From Shimia isoporae (lineage in GTDB: Bacteria > Pseudomonadota > Alphaproteobacteria > Rhodobacterales > Rhodobacteraceae), in contig NZ_SMGR01000002.1 of assembly GCF_004346865.1 (NCBI RefSeq), positions 434,001 to 498,000 of the forward strand: a stretch of DNA of 64,000 bases. The letters run 5' to 3'. The notes under the pieces were generated by a model, which did not search any database, had not been told where the DNA came from, and saw only the letters and a program-made list of their open reading frames with translations. The translations under genes were made by a program, and so were the position numbers. Shown here piece after piece: positions 45,446 to 54,718 of the stretch (the first letter of the stretch is position 1; every line of letters starts with the position of its first letter).

Positions 45446-46584
45446 GAGGGCGACTCCGCCACCATCGACTCTACAATCCGTACGCTTTCCGCAGCACCGT
45501 CCATACGCAACCCGCCAACGCTTCGTTTGCCTGACTTCAAAACGCGCGCCACTTCCCGTGACAGGGTGTGCGCCGATACGTCCTGTGCCATGAGCACTTC
45601 GAAACCACCCTGCGTCGCCAAAGAGCGACCGCGAAGCGTCTGCTCAACTTCACCGCCGTCATCGAAAGGCACGAGCACAGCTGGCACACCACTTTGCAAA
45701 AGGTCCATAGCGGTGTTGTACCCACACATACTCACCGAGGCTGCAGCACCGCTCAACATCTGGCGGAAATCAGGGCGCACTGGCTCAATGGTGATTTGCA
45801 AAGTGCCAGCGCGTTTTCTAAGCGCAGCAATCCGATCGTCGCGATCAGTACCGCCCACCAAAATGCGCCACGACAAGGGATGCCCTCGCGCCGCTTCGAT
45901 AGCGGCTTCAAACAAAGCTTGTCCAACAGAGCCCCCGCCCGCGCTTACAACTACTTCGCCCGCGCCCACACCGTCAGGATGCGCGCCAGCAGGCTCTTGC
46001 GCTACGTAGCCGGTATATTTCAACAGCGCGCCGACGTCCGCTGTGACTGGCCAACTTTCCGTCAACGCTGTCACGGACGGGTCGGAATGTACCAGCACAC
46101 CGTCATAATGTTGCAGCAAAATGTCCCGGGCCCGCATCGCTTTCTCAGGCTTACTCGGAGGCGCGAGAATGTCGCGCACCGAACCAAGCACCACCGGTTT
46201 CTTATCCATACTCTCGCATGCCGCGAGCAAGGCTAAAAATTCCGCTGACAACGATCTCCGGCCAAACGGAAAAAGCTCGGTAATAAAAACATCAGGCCTC
46301 TGATCTTGCAAAGCCGCAACCATATACGAACTGCGACGCTGCAAATAGTCGGCATCGGCCTCGCGCCCGTCATCGCACAACAGCTTGGTAAAATTGGTGC
46401 CGTCCGAGGCCAAAGATGGCGCTTGGATCACCTGAACGCCGGTGGCATCCAAATGCGGGGCTGGCCGGCCACCGGTCAGAACAGCCACATGGTGCCCAGC
46501 CTTGGAAAACGCGCGGCCCAGCGTCAAAGCGCGCCCCAGGTGCCCGGTTCCAAGAAGGTGCGTAACGGAAATCAGGATGTTCAT
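45442..46584 (-). CDS. GT-B glycosyltransferase (family 28 / MGT-like), copy A
   Basis: A 380-residue GT-B enzyme. TGHLGRALTLGRAFSKAGHHV at the N-terminus resembles MurG and macrolide/flavonoid transferases. The C-terminal donor domain has VVVSAGGGSVGQALFEAA and SMCGYNTAMDLLQSGVPAVLVPF, the nucleotide-sugar pocket. A paralogue of similar design lies at the start of the operon (49469-50701). It joins the phosphatase and deacetylase genes by ATGA overlaps. Confidence 0.83.
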   Translation of the reverse strand: MNILISVTHLLGTGHLGRALTLGRAFSKAGHHVAVLTGGRPAPHLDATGVQVIQAPSLASDGTNFTKLLCDDGREADADYLQRRSSYMVAALQDQRPDVFITELFPFGRRSLSAEFLALLAACESMDKKPVVLGSVRDILAPPSKPEKAMRARDILLQHYDGVLVHSDPSVTALTESWPVTADVGALLKYTGYVAQEPAGAHPDGVGAGEVVVSAGGGSVGQALFEAAIEAARGHPLSWRILVGGTDRDDRIAALRKRAGTLQITIEPVRPDFRQMLSGAAASVSMCGYNTAMDLLQSGVPAVLVPFDDGGEVEQTLRGRSLATQGGFEVLMAQDVSAHTLSREVARVLKSGKRSVGGLRMDGAAESVRIVESMVAESPS

Positions 46585-47168
46585 GAGGCCACCTTTTCCA
46601 GCCGCACAATATCGGGATTCGCCACTCTCAAGTGATCGCCGTCAACCTCTACTACAAACAGCCTGTTCCGCTTAACCGCGAACGGAGCAGGACCGTCAAA
46701 TTTCCAGCCATGCGCCTTTGCGAGGATCATGCGCATGATTCCGATGTGGCACACGGCGAGGCTGTCGAGTGATAGGTTTTTTAGCCACGGTTCTATCCTT
46801 GCCCAAACGTCGCGGGGGCTTTCTCCATTCGGCGGACGAAAGTCCCAACCCCATTCCTCAATGTCACGAAATCCGCTGTTAGGGTCCGCCTTGAGATCAA
46901 TTCCCTTGCGTCCCTCCCAATCCCCCCAGTCCATCTCGGTGATCGCCTCAACCAACATGGGCTTCCGGTTGGACACAATTTCAGCGGTTTCTGCGGCGCG
47001 CTGCAAAGGGCTGCTGTATAAATCCACGTCCCGCCAACCGGAAGGCAACTGGAAGCCGCTCAAATCGGCACGCGCTTGATCATCCAGCGGAATGTCCGTG
47101 CTGCCCTGAATCTGTCCTGCGCGGTTCCAGTGCGTGTGCCCATGGCGCAGCATAGCAAAACGGATCAT
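46581..47168 (-). CDS. Histidine phosphatase (phosphoglycerate-mutase-like)
   Basis: A 195-residue member of the histidine phosphatase superfamily. MIRFAMLRHGHTHWNRAGQI has the phospho-accepting His9 in RHG, LYSSPLQRAAETAEIV the conserved SPLxR, and VCHIGIMRM the second catalytic His. Inside a glycosyltransferase operon it probably removes a phosphate from a sugar or glycosyl-glycerate intermediate rather than acting in glycolysis; this is inference. The start at 47168 has GGAGG upstream and overlaps the GT4 stop by ATGA. Confidence 0.85.
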   Translation of the reverse strand: MIRFAMLRHGHTHWNRAGQIQGSTDIPLDDQARADLSGFQLPSGWRDVDLYSSPLQRAAETAEIVSNRKPMLVEAITEMDWGDWEGRKGIDLKADPNSGFRDIEEWGWDFRPPNGESPRDVWARIEPWLKNLSLDSLAVCHIGIMRMILAKAHGWKFDGPAPFAVKRNRLFVVEVDGDHLRVANPDIVRLEKVAS

Positions 47169-48235
47169 TTGGCCTCCGATATCAATGGGCCGATTGCGTC
47201 CCAAAGAGTTTGTCTCGCCGCACCCATCAGATGTCGGCTGGAAATATGTTCGCGCGCTGCAAGGGCCCGCGTGGAATGATATGCGTTGTCATTCAACAGA
47301 TGCGACACCGCGCCTGCAAGGGCTTCCGGATCATCTGCGGCGCAAAGGCCTTCAGGGGTCACCACTTCGTTCACCCCCGGACGATCCTGCGCCACGACGG
47401 GCACACCAACGGCCTGTGCCTCGAGATAGACCATGCCAAAGGCTTCGTTCACGCCAGGCCAGAGAAACACGCGTGACCGGCGATAGGCCTGGTGCATCCC
47501 ATCTGGATCAAGCGCCCCTAGAAACCGAACGCGACCGCCAAAAGGTTCCATTAAAGCTTCCACTTCTTGTCGCGCGGCACCGTCTCCCGCGATTTCTACA
47601 CGCCAATCCCCTTTTAGATGGGCCAGTGCCGAGGCAGCTATTTCATAGGACTTGAGCTTGTCGCCACTGCGCATCATACCCGCAATCAAGATCGTCGGCC
47701 CGACCGGGTTTGCAACCGCCGGCAGATCCTCCCGCGCAAGAAACGGCGGCAAAGATACTAACTTCTGTTCGTCATTCAACTCGCGTCGTAGAGCCACTGC
47801 ATCACGGTCAGTGAAGTGAAACAAAATGTCCGCCGCGTCACAGGCAGCAGCAGCTTTGCGTTCAAACCGGTCCCATGGCCCGCCCAACCGCTTGGATGCA
47901 CGCGTTGCTTCTATGGAAACGTAGGGAATGTCCAAAGCCTTGCTCACATAGGGACCAAGCAGGTCCGGTGCTTTGTAATAACTGTGATAGCTTACCCATG
48001 CGTCCCAGTCACCTTTGGCCACAAGCCCGTTTGCGATAACTTCGGCTTCCGCAATAAACGCGGCCTGCCGGTCGGCATTACCCACCTTGTCGAGCGGCCT
48101 GAACTCGGACACCAGATCAATCTCGCAGCCGGGACGATGCAGCGATTTCATCAAGTTGCGCGCCAATGTGCGTTCGCCAGAAGCCACGGGGTGATTTGGG
48201 GATTTCAACGCGGCGTAAAAGGCGATCTTCGGCAT
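47165..48235 (-). CDS. Family 4 glycosyltransferase, first copy
   Basis: A 356-residue GT-B retaining enzyme. IAFYAALKSPNHPVASGERT binds the acceptor side; VRFLGALDPDGMHQAYRRSRVFLWPGVNEAFGMVYLEAQAVGVPVVAQD is the donor-domain core, with the E-x7-E motif in EAFGMVYLE. Sugar donor unknown. It lies 4 bases after the second GT4 gene. Confidence 0.87.
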   Translation of the reverse strand: MPKIAFYAALKSPNHPVASGERTLARNLMKSLHRPGCEIDLVSEFRPLDKVGNADRQAAFIAEAEVIANGLVAKGDWDAWVSYHSYYKAPDLLGPYVSKALDIPYVSIEATRASKRLGGPWDRFERKAAAACDAADILFHFTDRDAVALRRELNDEQKLVSLPPFLAREDLPAVANPVGPTILIAGMMRSGDKLKSYEIAASALAHLKGDWRVEIAGDGAARQEVEALMEPFGGRVRFLGALDPDGMHQAYRRSRVFLWPGVNEAFGMVYLEAQAVGVPVVAQDRPGVNEVVTPEGLCAADDPEALAGAVSHLLNDNAYHSTRALAAREHISSRHLMGAARQTLWDAIGPLISEAK

Positions 48236-48239
48236 CGGC

Positions 48240-49472
48240 TCACACCAGAGCGCGCAGGCGCTCGTCCAATTTGGCGATCCCCGGCTGCATAAGGAAATGC
48301 GACGTCAAACGCCCATAGGCTGCGTCAGCCAGTGTGGCACGTCTCTCAGGATCTCGTGCGAGCGTTTCCATCGCCTCCGCCAGGGCCTCCGGTGCGTCGC
48401 TGCTCAACACACCATGCACGCCGTCATCAATGAACTCGGGAATGGCGCTTACAGCCGTCGAAAGCAGACACAGTTTTTGACTGGCCGCTTCCATCAGCAC
48501 GTTCGGCAAACCGTCACGATCGCCACTCTCGGCAATCCGGCTTGGAAGGACAAACACGTCGGAAGTGCGCATAGCTTCGATAACTTCCGGCTGATCGCAC
48601 GCGCCGTGCCAGACAATCCGGTCAGCAACACCGGCCGCCTCTGCCTGTTTCCGGAAGCGGCTATCCGATCCCCCCCCACCAATGTGATCCCAACGCCAGT
48701 CAAGATCATCCGGCAGCAATGCCAGGGCCGCAATCAACCTGTCGAATCCCTTTTTCTCAACCAGTCGCCCCACACTGAGGAACTTGACTGGGCCAGCGGT
48801 GTCTCGAGTTTCAGGAGGGGGCGGAAAACGGGTTAGATCCAGGCCGTGGTAGATCAACTCGACCCGATCCGGTCGATCGGCCAGTTCTGCAAGGTGCTTC
48901 GCACCAACGCCGGTACACGTCGCCAAAAACTCCGCACCATGTGTCGCCGCCTGCAACTTCTCCCGTTTCTCCCATTCTGGAGACGTCCAGATGTCCTTGG
49001 CATGAGCAGACACAGACCACGGCATATCCCGCAGGATCGCCGCATAACGTGCCACGGACGCGGGCGTGTGCATGAAATGCGCATAAAGCGCATCAATGTC
49101 GTCCGAAAGCTCAGTCGCCAAAACACAAGCCTGCCCGAACCGGCGTACACGGTTACGCGTGAGGTCACGACGCAAGTCCTTGAGCCAAGTCCCGCAAGCT
49201 GCCCAAAACCCACGGCGCGCCATGGAGCGAAAAACGCCTTTGGCAACCCGCAAGGGTTCCTGATGCAGATACTCGGGGAGGTATGTCACGCGGGCCGTCA
49301 AGCGATCATGCAGCGGATGGGTCTTTTTGTCGGTCGGAAAGCGCAATGACCACAATTCGAGGTCATATCCTGCCTCTTCGAGGGCCACCAACTCTTGGGC
49401 AATAAAAGTCTCGGACAGCCGAGGCCAGCCTTTGACCGCAACGGCAAGTTTCGGTCGTGTCACTTCGTTCAT
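48240..49472 (-). CDS. Family 4 glycosyltransferase, second copy
   Basis: A 410-residue GT-B enzyme. The N-terminus KLAVAVKGWPRLSETFIAQE is typical of colanic-acid-type (WcaL/AmsK-like) transferases. Donor domain: FLSVGRLVEKKGFDRLIAAL and FVLPSRIAESGDRDGLPNVLMEA. WcaL-like proteins add sugars to lipid-linked exopolysaccharide repeats, so a lipid-linked acceptor is plausible. Overlaps the upstream glycosyltransferase by ATGA. Confidence 0.87.
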   Translation of the reverse strand: MNEVTRPKLAVAVKGWPRLSETFIAQELVALEEAGYDLELWSLRFPTDKKTHPLHDRLTARVTYLPEYLHQEPLRVAKGVFRSMARRGFWAACGTWLKDLRRDLTRNRVRRFGQACVLATELSDDIDALYAHFMHTPASVARYAAILRDMPWSVSAHAKDIWTSPEWEKREKLQAATHGAEFLATCTGVGAKHLAELADRPDRVELIYHGLDLTRFPPPPETRDTAGPVKFLSVGRLVEKKGFDRLIAALALLPDDLDWRWDHIGGGGSDSRFRKQAEAAGVADRIVWHGACDQPEVIEAMRTSDVFVLPSRIAESGDRDGLPNVLMEAASQKLCLLSTAVSAIPEFIDDGVHGVLSSDAPEALAEAMETLARDPERRATLADAAYGRLTSHFLMQPGIAKLDERLRALV

Positions 49473-50701
49473 GCCACCCCTTGCGAGCGCGTAAGACCCA
49501 GGATTTCCAGAGCCCGATCAGACACAACCTCCAAGCCGTCCAACAGGCCGGGAACAAACGCCGATGACGGGCTTTGCTGCGTGGCTAGGCCATGAATAGC
49601 CGCCGCCATTGCTGCGGGTGTGTGCTCCCCGCGGCTTTCATCAAGCATCCGAACAAGCCCGAGTTCCTCGGCGCGGCTGGCACGGATAAACTGCTCCAGA
49701 CGAGGCCGGGTTCGAGGAACAATAACCACCGGCTTGTCAAAAGACAGCACTTCGCAAAACGTGTTGTAGCCGCCCATCGACACGATGCCTTTGGCACCGT
49801 TCATCAGGTTCTCCATGCGGCTGTCAAAACCAACTGCGTGAACACGTCCGTCAAGCTTAGCAACGCGCGCCTCGAATTGGGCGCGCACCTCACCAGACAA
49901 AAACGGACCATAGACCAGCAATGCGCGTGGGCTGAGCGTCGGATCGCTTTCATAGGCCGACAGCACAAGATCCACCATACCTGCGCCATCGCCGCCGCCG
50001 CCGGGAGTCACAAGCACATAAGGGTCGCTCGGCACCTCGCCATCAGGTAGTTCTTCACGCCGAAGATATCCCGTGAACCGAGTTTTTGCGCGGAAAGCCG
50101 GCGAGAACTCAAGGCCGGCCGTAGGGTCGTGAATCGAGCGCAATCCATAGACCCAACACTCGTCATAATATTGCTCTGACGCGTCCAGAGCGCCTTTGCG
50201 TTCCCACTCTGCTGCGAGCGTATCTGGATCATCCAGAACGTCGCGCAAACCCAACACTATGTGTGCCTTGCGCTTCGTACGCAGCCATTCCAGTGCAGGC
50301 ACCATCTCGCCTCGGAAACCCGTTGGCTCCTTGTCTACAATCACGATATCCGGATCGAAGTGTTTGACAGTTGCGTCAATTAGCCCGGAACGCAGCGCAG
50401 TCACTTCATCAATGTGCAAACCAAGGCGTTCACTTTCGTAATTTCCGTCCGGGGTCTTCGTAACGCCGGGCAAACGGATATGGTCTACGTTGTCCGGGAA
50501 CGAAAAGCGACCGGCAACGGGCGATCCTGTCAGGATAAGGGCGGATACTTCAGGCGCCGCGCGTGTAATCGCGCCCGCAAGGGCCCGCGATCTGCGCAGG
50601 TGACCCAATCCGAATGTATCGTGGCTGTAAAACAGAACCCGCGGCGACGTTGTCGCTTGCACTTCCGATTTAGTACCCGTTTCCAACAGTTTGCGCCTCA
50701 C
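49469..50701 (-). CDS. GT-B glycosyltransferase (family 28 / MGT-like), copy B
   Basis: A 410-residue GT-B protein. RVLFYSHDTFGLGHLRRSRA is the N-terminal nucleoside-fold loop; YVLVTPGGGGDGAGMVDLVL and VSMGGYNTFCEVLSFDKPVVIVPR form the C-terminal donor pocket. It is similar in layout to copy A (45442-46584) with the same GGYNT/CGYNT motif. The start is GTG 50701 with no visible Shine-Dalgarno sequence; a GTG at 50662 is an alternative. Confidence 0.82.
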   Translation of the reverse strand: MRRKLLETGTKSEVQATTSPRVLFYSHDTFGLGHLRRSRALAGAITRAAPEVSALILTGSPVAGRFSFPDNVDHIRLPGVTKTPDGNYESERLGLHIDEVTALRSGLIDATVKHFDPDIVIVDKEPTGFRGEMVPALEWLRTKRKAHIVLGLRDVLDDPDTLAAEWERKGALDASEQYYDECWVYGLRSIHDPTAGLEFSPAFRAKTRFTGYLRREELPDGEVPSDPYVLVTPGGGGDGAGMVDLVLSAYESDPTLSPRALLVYGPFLSGEVRAQFEARVAKLDGRVHAVGFDSRMENLMNGAKGIVSMGGYNTFCEVLSFDKPVVIVPRTRPRLEQFIRASRAEELGLVRMLDESRGEHTPAAMAAAIHGLATQQSPSSAFVPGLLDGLEVVSDRALEILGLTRSQGVA

Positions 50702-50710
50702 TTACACAGG

Positions 50711-51985
50711 TTACAGGCGAAGATCCGACTCGGACTTCTCCAAAACGCCTTTGATATCGTAAAGCAAAGCGTCCGGCTTTCCGAGACCTCTAATGGCCGC
50801 GGCACCCATCTCGACAAATTCCGTGTGCCCCACGGCAAGAATAATGCCGTCATAGGCGCCCTGCTCCGGGGCAGACACCAGTGAAATTCCATACTCTTCC
50901 GAGACCGCTTCGCCATCCACGCGAGGGTCCCAAATTTCAACTCGCGCGGAATAGCTTTCCAGCTCCGCGACAATGTCCACGACACGAGTATTTCGTGTAT
51001 CGGCACAGTTTTCCTTGAAGGCAAATCCCATCACCAGAACCCGCGATCCGGCAGGGTTCGCTCCTTTGGACAACATACCTTTTATGGTCTGTTGCGCCAC
51101 GTATTTGCCCATGTTGTCGTTGATACGACGCCCTGCCAGTATGACTTCGGGGTGATAGCCCAACTGCTCTGCTCGATACGTCAGATAGTATGGATCAACG
51201 CCGATGCAGTGCCCGCCAACCAGGCCCGGCTTGAACGGAAGAAAATTCCACTTGGTACCCGCGGCTTCCAGAACTTCCAGTGTATCCAGTCCCATCCGGT
51301 CAAATATCAACGCAAACTCATTGACCAACGCGATGTTCAAGTCCCGCTGCGTGTTTTCAATCACCTTCGCGGCCTCTGCAGTCTGGATCGAACTGGCCCG
51401 GTGCAAGCCGGCAGTGATCACAGGCTCATAGATCGCCTCAACGCGATCCAGTGTCTCGTCGTCCTGAGCCGAAATCACCTTAACGATTGTCTCGAGCTTG
51501 TTTATCGGGTCTCCGGGATTTACCCGTTCCGGCGAATAGCCAAGTTGGAAATCGACCTTCCGCGTCAATCCCGTAGCCTTTTCAAGCGCCTCGCCCAGCA
51601 CGTCTTCAGTAACGCCTGGATAGACAGTGCTCTCCAAGATCACCAAAGAGCCTTTATGCAGGTGCGGTGCAACCGTCTGCGCAGCACCGAAAATCGGATC
51701 AAGGTTGGGTTTTTTGGCAAGCGTGATGGGCGTCGGAACTGTCAGAATAAAAACGGTGCATCCAGCAAGGTCCGCGTCTTCCGCGCTGAACTTGGCCGTT
51801 GTCGCGGCAACAGCATCACTTGTTGCCTCACCATTGGGGTCGCTGCCTTCCAACAATCGATCGACAAGGCGCGCATTTGTATCGAACCCGACAACGTCAA
51901 AGCCCGCATTTGCAAGCCCAAGCGTCAACGGCAGCCCGACATAACCTTGTCCAAGAACCGCAATCTTTTCTTGTCTGTCTTGCAT
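50711..51985 (-). CDS. UDP-sugar 6-dehydrogenase (TviB/WbpA-like)
   Basis: A 424-residue NAD-dependent dehydrogenase that oxidises a UDP-hexose to UDP-hexuronate. N-terminal NAD loop AVLGQGYVGLPLTLGLANAG; middle LESTVYPGVTED and LGYSPERVNPGDP; catalytic Cys in KPGLVGGHCIGVDPYYL; C-terminal MGFAFKENCADTRNTRV. The YSPERxNPGD and HCIGVDPYYL sequences place it with UDP-HexNAc 6-dehydrogenases such as TviB/WbpO rather than UDP-glucose dehydrogenase. It likely supplies the uronic sugar for the operon it leads. The start is ATG 51985; a GTG lies at 51988. Confidence 0.88.
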   Translation of the reverse strand: MQDRQEKIAVLGQGYVGLPLTLGLANAGFDVVGFDTNARLVDRLLEGSDPNGEATSDAVAATTAKFSAEDADLAGCTVFILTVPTPITLAKKPNLDPIFGAAQTVAPHLHKGSLVILESTVYPGVTEDVLGEALEKATGLTRKVDFQLGYSPERVNPGDPINKLETIVKVISAQDDETLDRVEAIYEPVITAGLHRASSIQTAEAAKVIENTQRDLNIALVNEFALIFDRMGLDTLEVLEAAGTKWNFLPFKPGLVGGHCIGVDPYYLTYRAEQLGYHPEVILAGRRINDNMGKYVAQQTIKGMLSKGANPAGSRVLVMGFAFKENCADTRNTRVVDIVAELESYSARVEIWDPRVDGEAVSEEYGISLVSAPEQGAYDGIILAVGHTEFVEMGAAAIRGLGKPDALLYDIKGVLEKSESDLRL

Positions 51986-52205
51986 CACGCGACGTGGCGC
52001 CTCTTGCTGGGGGCTCGGCCTGACCGCCGCCCAATAATTCCTAGTCCTGCGCTATCCGTTTTGCTGGACGTTGTCACCCCAAAACAATGCGATACCGAGA
52101 GCGGCGCGACCCTCTCGCCACGGTTGCATTCAGCCTCAAATCAACAGTTTGCCCAAGCCGTCATCTCGGGGTAGACCGATCAAACGTGTTACGAAAGGCC
52201 CGACT

Positions 52206-54545
52206 ATGCTGCGCTTCCTCTCTGTTCTGTTGGTTTCCCTGTTTCTTCCGCTCGCCCTGATTGCTCAGGAGACGACCGAGAACGCAGCCCCCAATCCAAT
52301 GACGACCCTCGTAGAAGAAGCGGCCAAGCAAGGCATGACGGTCATCATCATGGACGGCAATGGAGAACCTGTCTCGACCTCAAACTCCGAACAGGAAACC
52401 GCTGCTGAAGAACTGGCGGAAGGCGAAACCGGAAACGCCATAATGATGGTCCAGTCCGAGGTAGAACAGTTTCAGGATCTGTTGCAGCGCCGCCTGAATG
52501 CATGGCCCGCTTCGGTCAACGAAGTACTGTTCATTTTGCGCGCTTCAAGTCCCGACGGTCAGATCTTTACCTTTGTAGAGGTGCTACTCTGGTGTCTCGC
52601 CTTGTTTGTCGTGGGCATCATGGTGGAACGCCATATTTATGGTCGTCGCATCGCGGGACGCTTCGTGATGCCGATGATCAAGGAAGACCCGCAAGGCTAC
52701 TCGGACAAGCTGCCGTTCCTTGTGGTGCGGTTTATCGCTGGCGTGATTGGCGTGACGGTTTCTATGGCTGTGGCCTATCTGGTTGGCTGGCTGCTTTTTG
52801 GCAGTTCTGATGATACCGCCATCCGTTTCACTGTCGCCTCGATCTATTTTGCATATTTCATGGCCCGTGTTGCGGCGCTTATTTGGCGCATGATCCTATC
52901 GCCGTTTCTTGACCAGTATCGTATCCCCGCCTTTTCGACACGCGATGCAAAGCGCCTTTACCGCTGGCTGTTCCTGCTTGCGGCAATGGATGTCTGCACG
53001 CAGGTGTTTGGTGAATGGTTGAAACAACTGGGCCTGAACTACGACGTTTATGCGCTTCTGACTTTGGGGCTCGTTTCGCTCTTCTCTCTCGGCAACATCC
53101 TTATGGCGCTGGTTAACTACAAGCCCGTAGGAAACGCCATCCGCAATGGCAAGGCCATGGAAGATGTCAGCCTGCCCGTGCGCTTGATTTCCCTTTTGTG
53201 GGCGCCGGTCTTTATCGCCTACGTAATCTACGGGTTCTTCGATCAGGCATTTGATCTGATCCTCGAAGCCGAGGACGCTGTGCCAGCCCTAGCAGCGGCC
53301 TATGGCATCTTTTCTGCAATCATCGTGGTCTACGCGACCATCAACTATTGCATCGAGAAGTTCTTCGATCGAGCGCGCCGCATCCGCGAAATGAACGCCG
53401 AACTGGAACTCGAAGAAGGTCAGGTCGAAGAGACCGACGCGCCCACGCAGGAGCAACTCGACGAGATCGAAGAGCTCAAACAGAAACTCGACGGAGCGCA
53501 CATCCAGACCTACGAGCAATTGGCGAGACGCGTTTCCGGTATCCTCGCAGTGGTTGCTGGCTTCTATGCCGCCGTGCTTGCCTTCGGCGCGGGCGATATG
53601 ATGAGCGACAGTTTCTCGAACCGGTTCCTTGACGTCGCAGTCATCGTCTTCCTTGGATACATCGTGTTTCACGTGTTCCGCATCTGGGTCGATGGCAAAA
53701 TCCGAGACGAGCAAGGTGACGAAGAAGAAGGCGAACTGGGTGACGAAGGCGGCGCAAACAGTGCAAGCCGTCTGGCAACTCTGTTGCCTCTGTTCCGGGC
53801 AGTCATGCTGCTTGTGATCGTGGTCTCTATCTTCCTGATCGTCCTTCTGGAACTCGGCGTAAATGTCAGCCCGCTGTTCGCTGGTGCCGGTGTGGTCGGC
53901 TTGGCCGTTGGTTTTGGCGCCCAGTCACTTGTAAGAGATATCTTCTCGGGAGCATTTTTCCTTTTCGACGATGCCTTCCGCAAAGGTGAGTATATCGACA
54001 TCGGATCAGTCAAAGGCACGGTGGAGAAAATCTCCGTTCGCTCTTTCCAGTTGCGCCATCACCTTGGCCCGTTGCACACCATTCCGTTTGGCGAAATCCA
54101 GTACCTCACCAACTATTCCCGCGACTGGGTCATCATGAAACTCAAGCTGCGTGTGACATATGACACAGATGTGGAACGCGTGCGCAAGCTGATCAAAAAT
54201 CTCGGCATCGCGCTGCTCGACGACCCGACAATTGGTCACAACTTCATCCAACCTCTGAAATCGCAGGGTGTTGTTGAGATGCAGGACAGCGCCATGATTA
54301 TACGCGTGAAGTTCATGACCAAGCCCGGCGACCAATGGCTGGTGCGCAAAAAGGTCTATCACGAAATCCGGGAACTTTTCGAACGCGAAGGCATCAAGTT
54401 CGCGCACCGCGAAGTCACTGTGCGCATCGCTGGCGACAAAGAAGAAAAAGACCTGACACCCAAGGAGCGTGAAGCTGTTGTAGGTGCCGTAGAAGCTGCA
54501 ATTGACGAGGACGCCATGGAAGGCGGGCCTGACAACGACCAGTAA
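52206..54545 (+). CDS. Large mechanosensitive ion channel (MscS family)
   Basis: A 779-residue membrane protein. A signal peptide (MLRFLSVLLVSLFLPLALIAQE) is followed by a short periplasmic part (~residues 25-130) and then about ten membrane segments. A charged coiled-coil insert is visible (INAELELEEG-type, about residues 395-440: ELEEGQVEETDAPTQEQLDE). The MscS core has GLAVGFGAQSLVRDIFSGAF (pore helix TM3) and YIDIGSVKGTVEKISVRSFQ, then a cytoplasmic vestibule. It opens on membrane tension to release solutes at osmotic downshock. The start at 52206 gives a proper signal peptide. Convergent with an ABC permease gene. Confidence 0.9.
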   Translation: MLRFLSVLLVSLFLPLALIAQETTENAAPNPMTTLVEEAAKQGMTVIIMDGNGEPVSTSNSEQETAAEELAEGETGNAIMMVQSEVEQFQDLLQRRLNAWPASVNEVLFILRASSPDGQIFTFVEVLLWCLALFVVGIMVERHIYGRRIAGRFVMPMIKEDPQGYSDKLPFLVVRFIAGVIGVTVSMAVAYLVGWLLFGSSDDTAIRFTVASIYFAYFMARVAALIWRMILSPFLDQYRIPAFSTRDAKRLYRWLFLLAAMDVCTQVFGEWLKQLGLNYDVYALLTLGLVSLFSLGNILMALVNYKPVGNAIRNGKAMEDVSLPVRLISLLWAPVFIAYVIYGFFDQAFDLILEAEDAVPALAAAYGIFSAIIVVYATINYCIEKFFDRARRIREMNAELELEEGQVEETDAPTQEQLDEIEELKQKLDGAHIQTYEQLARRVSGILAVVAGFYAAVLAFGAGDMMSDSFSNRFLDVAVIVFLGYIVFHVFRIWVDGKIRDEQGDEEEGELGDEGGANSASRLATLLPLFRAVMLLVIVVSIFLIVLLELGVNVSPLFAGAGVVGLAVGFGAQSLVRDIFSGAFFLFDDAFRKGEYIDIGSVKGTVEKISVRSFQLRHHLGPLHTIPFGEIQYLTNYSRDWVIMKLKLRVTYDTDVERVRKLIKNLGIALLDDPTIGHNFIQPLKSQGVVEMQDSAMIIRVKFMTKPGDQWLVRKKVYHEIRELFEREGIKFAHREVTVRIAGDKEEKDLTPKEREAVVGAVEAAIDEDAMEGGPDNDQ

Positions 54546-54718
54546 CAAAGACACATCCGGAACTGCGCCTTTTCTTATAACGGGCTCAGCTCCGAAGGTT
54601 TCTACTGCAGTTCACAAAACAGCTTGAACGCAACCGACCCGCGCTGGAGCGGGCAACCGGTCAGGCAAAAGTCGAACTGAGCGTCGCGCGAAAGCTTCGC
54701 TCAATTGAAACCTGAATA

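Noticed and set aside
44220-51985. Reading the glycosyltransferase operon as an O-antigen or capsule locus
   Set aside because: No flippase, polymerase, initiating transferase or ABC exporter is present in the block.
54546-54718. Terminator between mscS and the ABC permease
   Set aside because: Short stems (CCCGC/GCGGG near 54640-54655; GAGCG/CGCTC near 54677-54702) have no T-run on either side.
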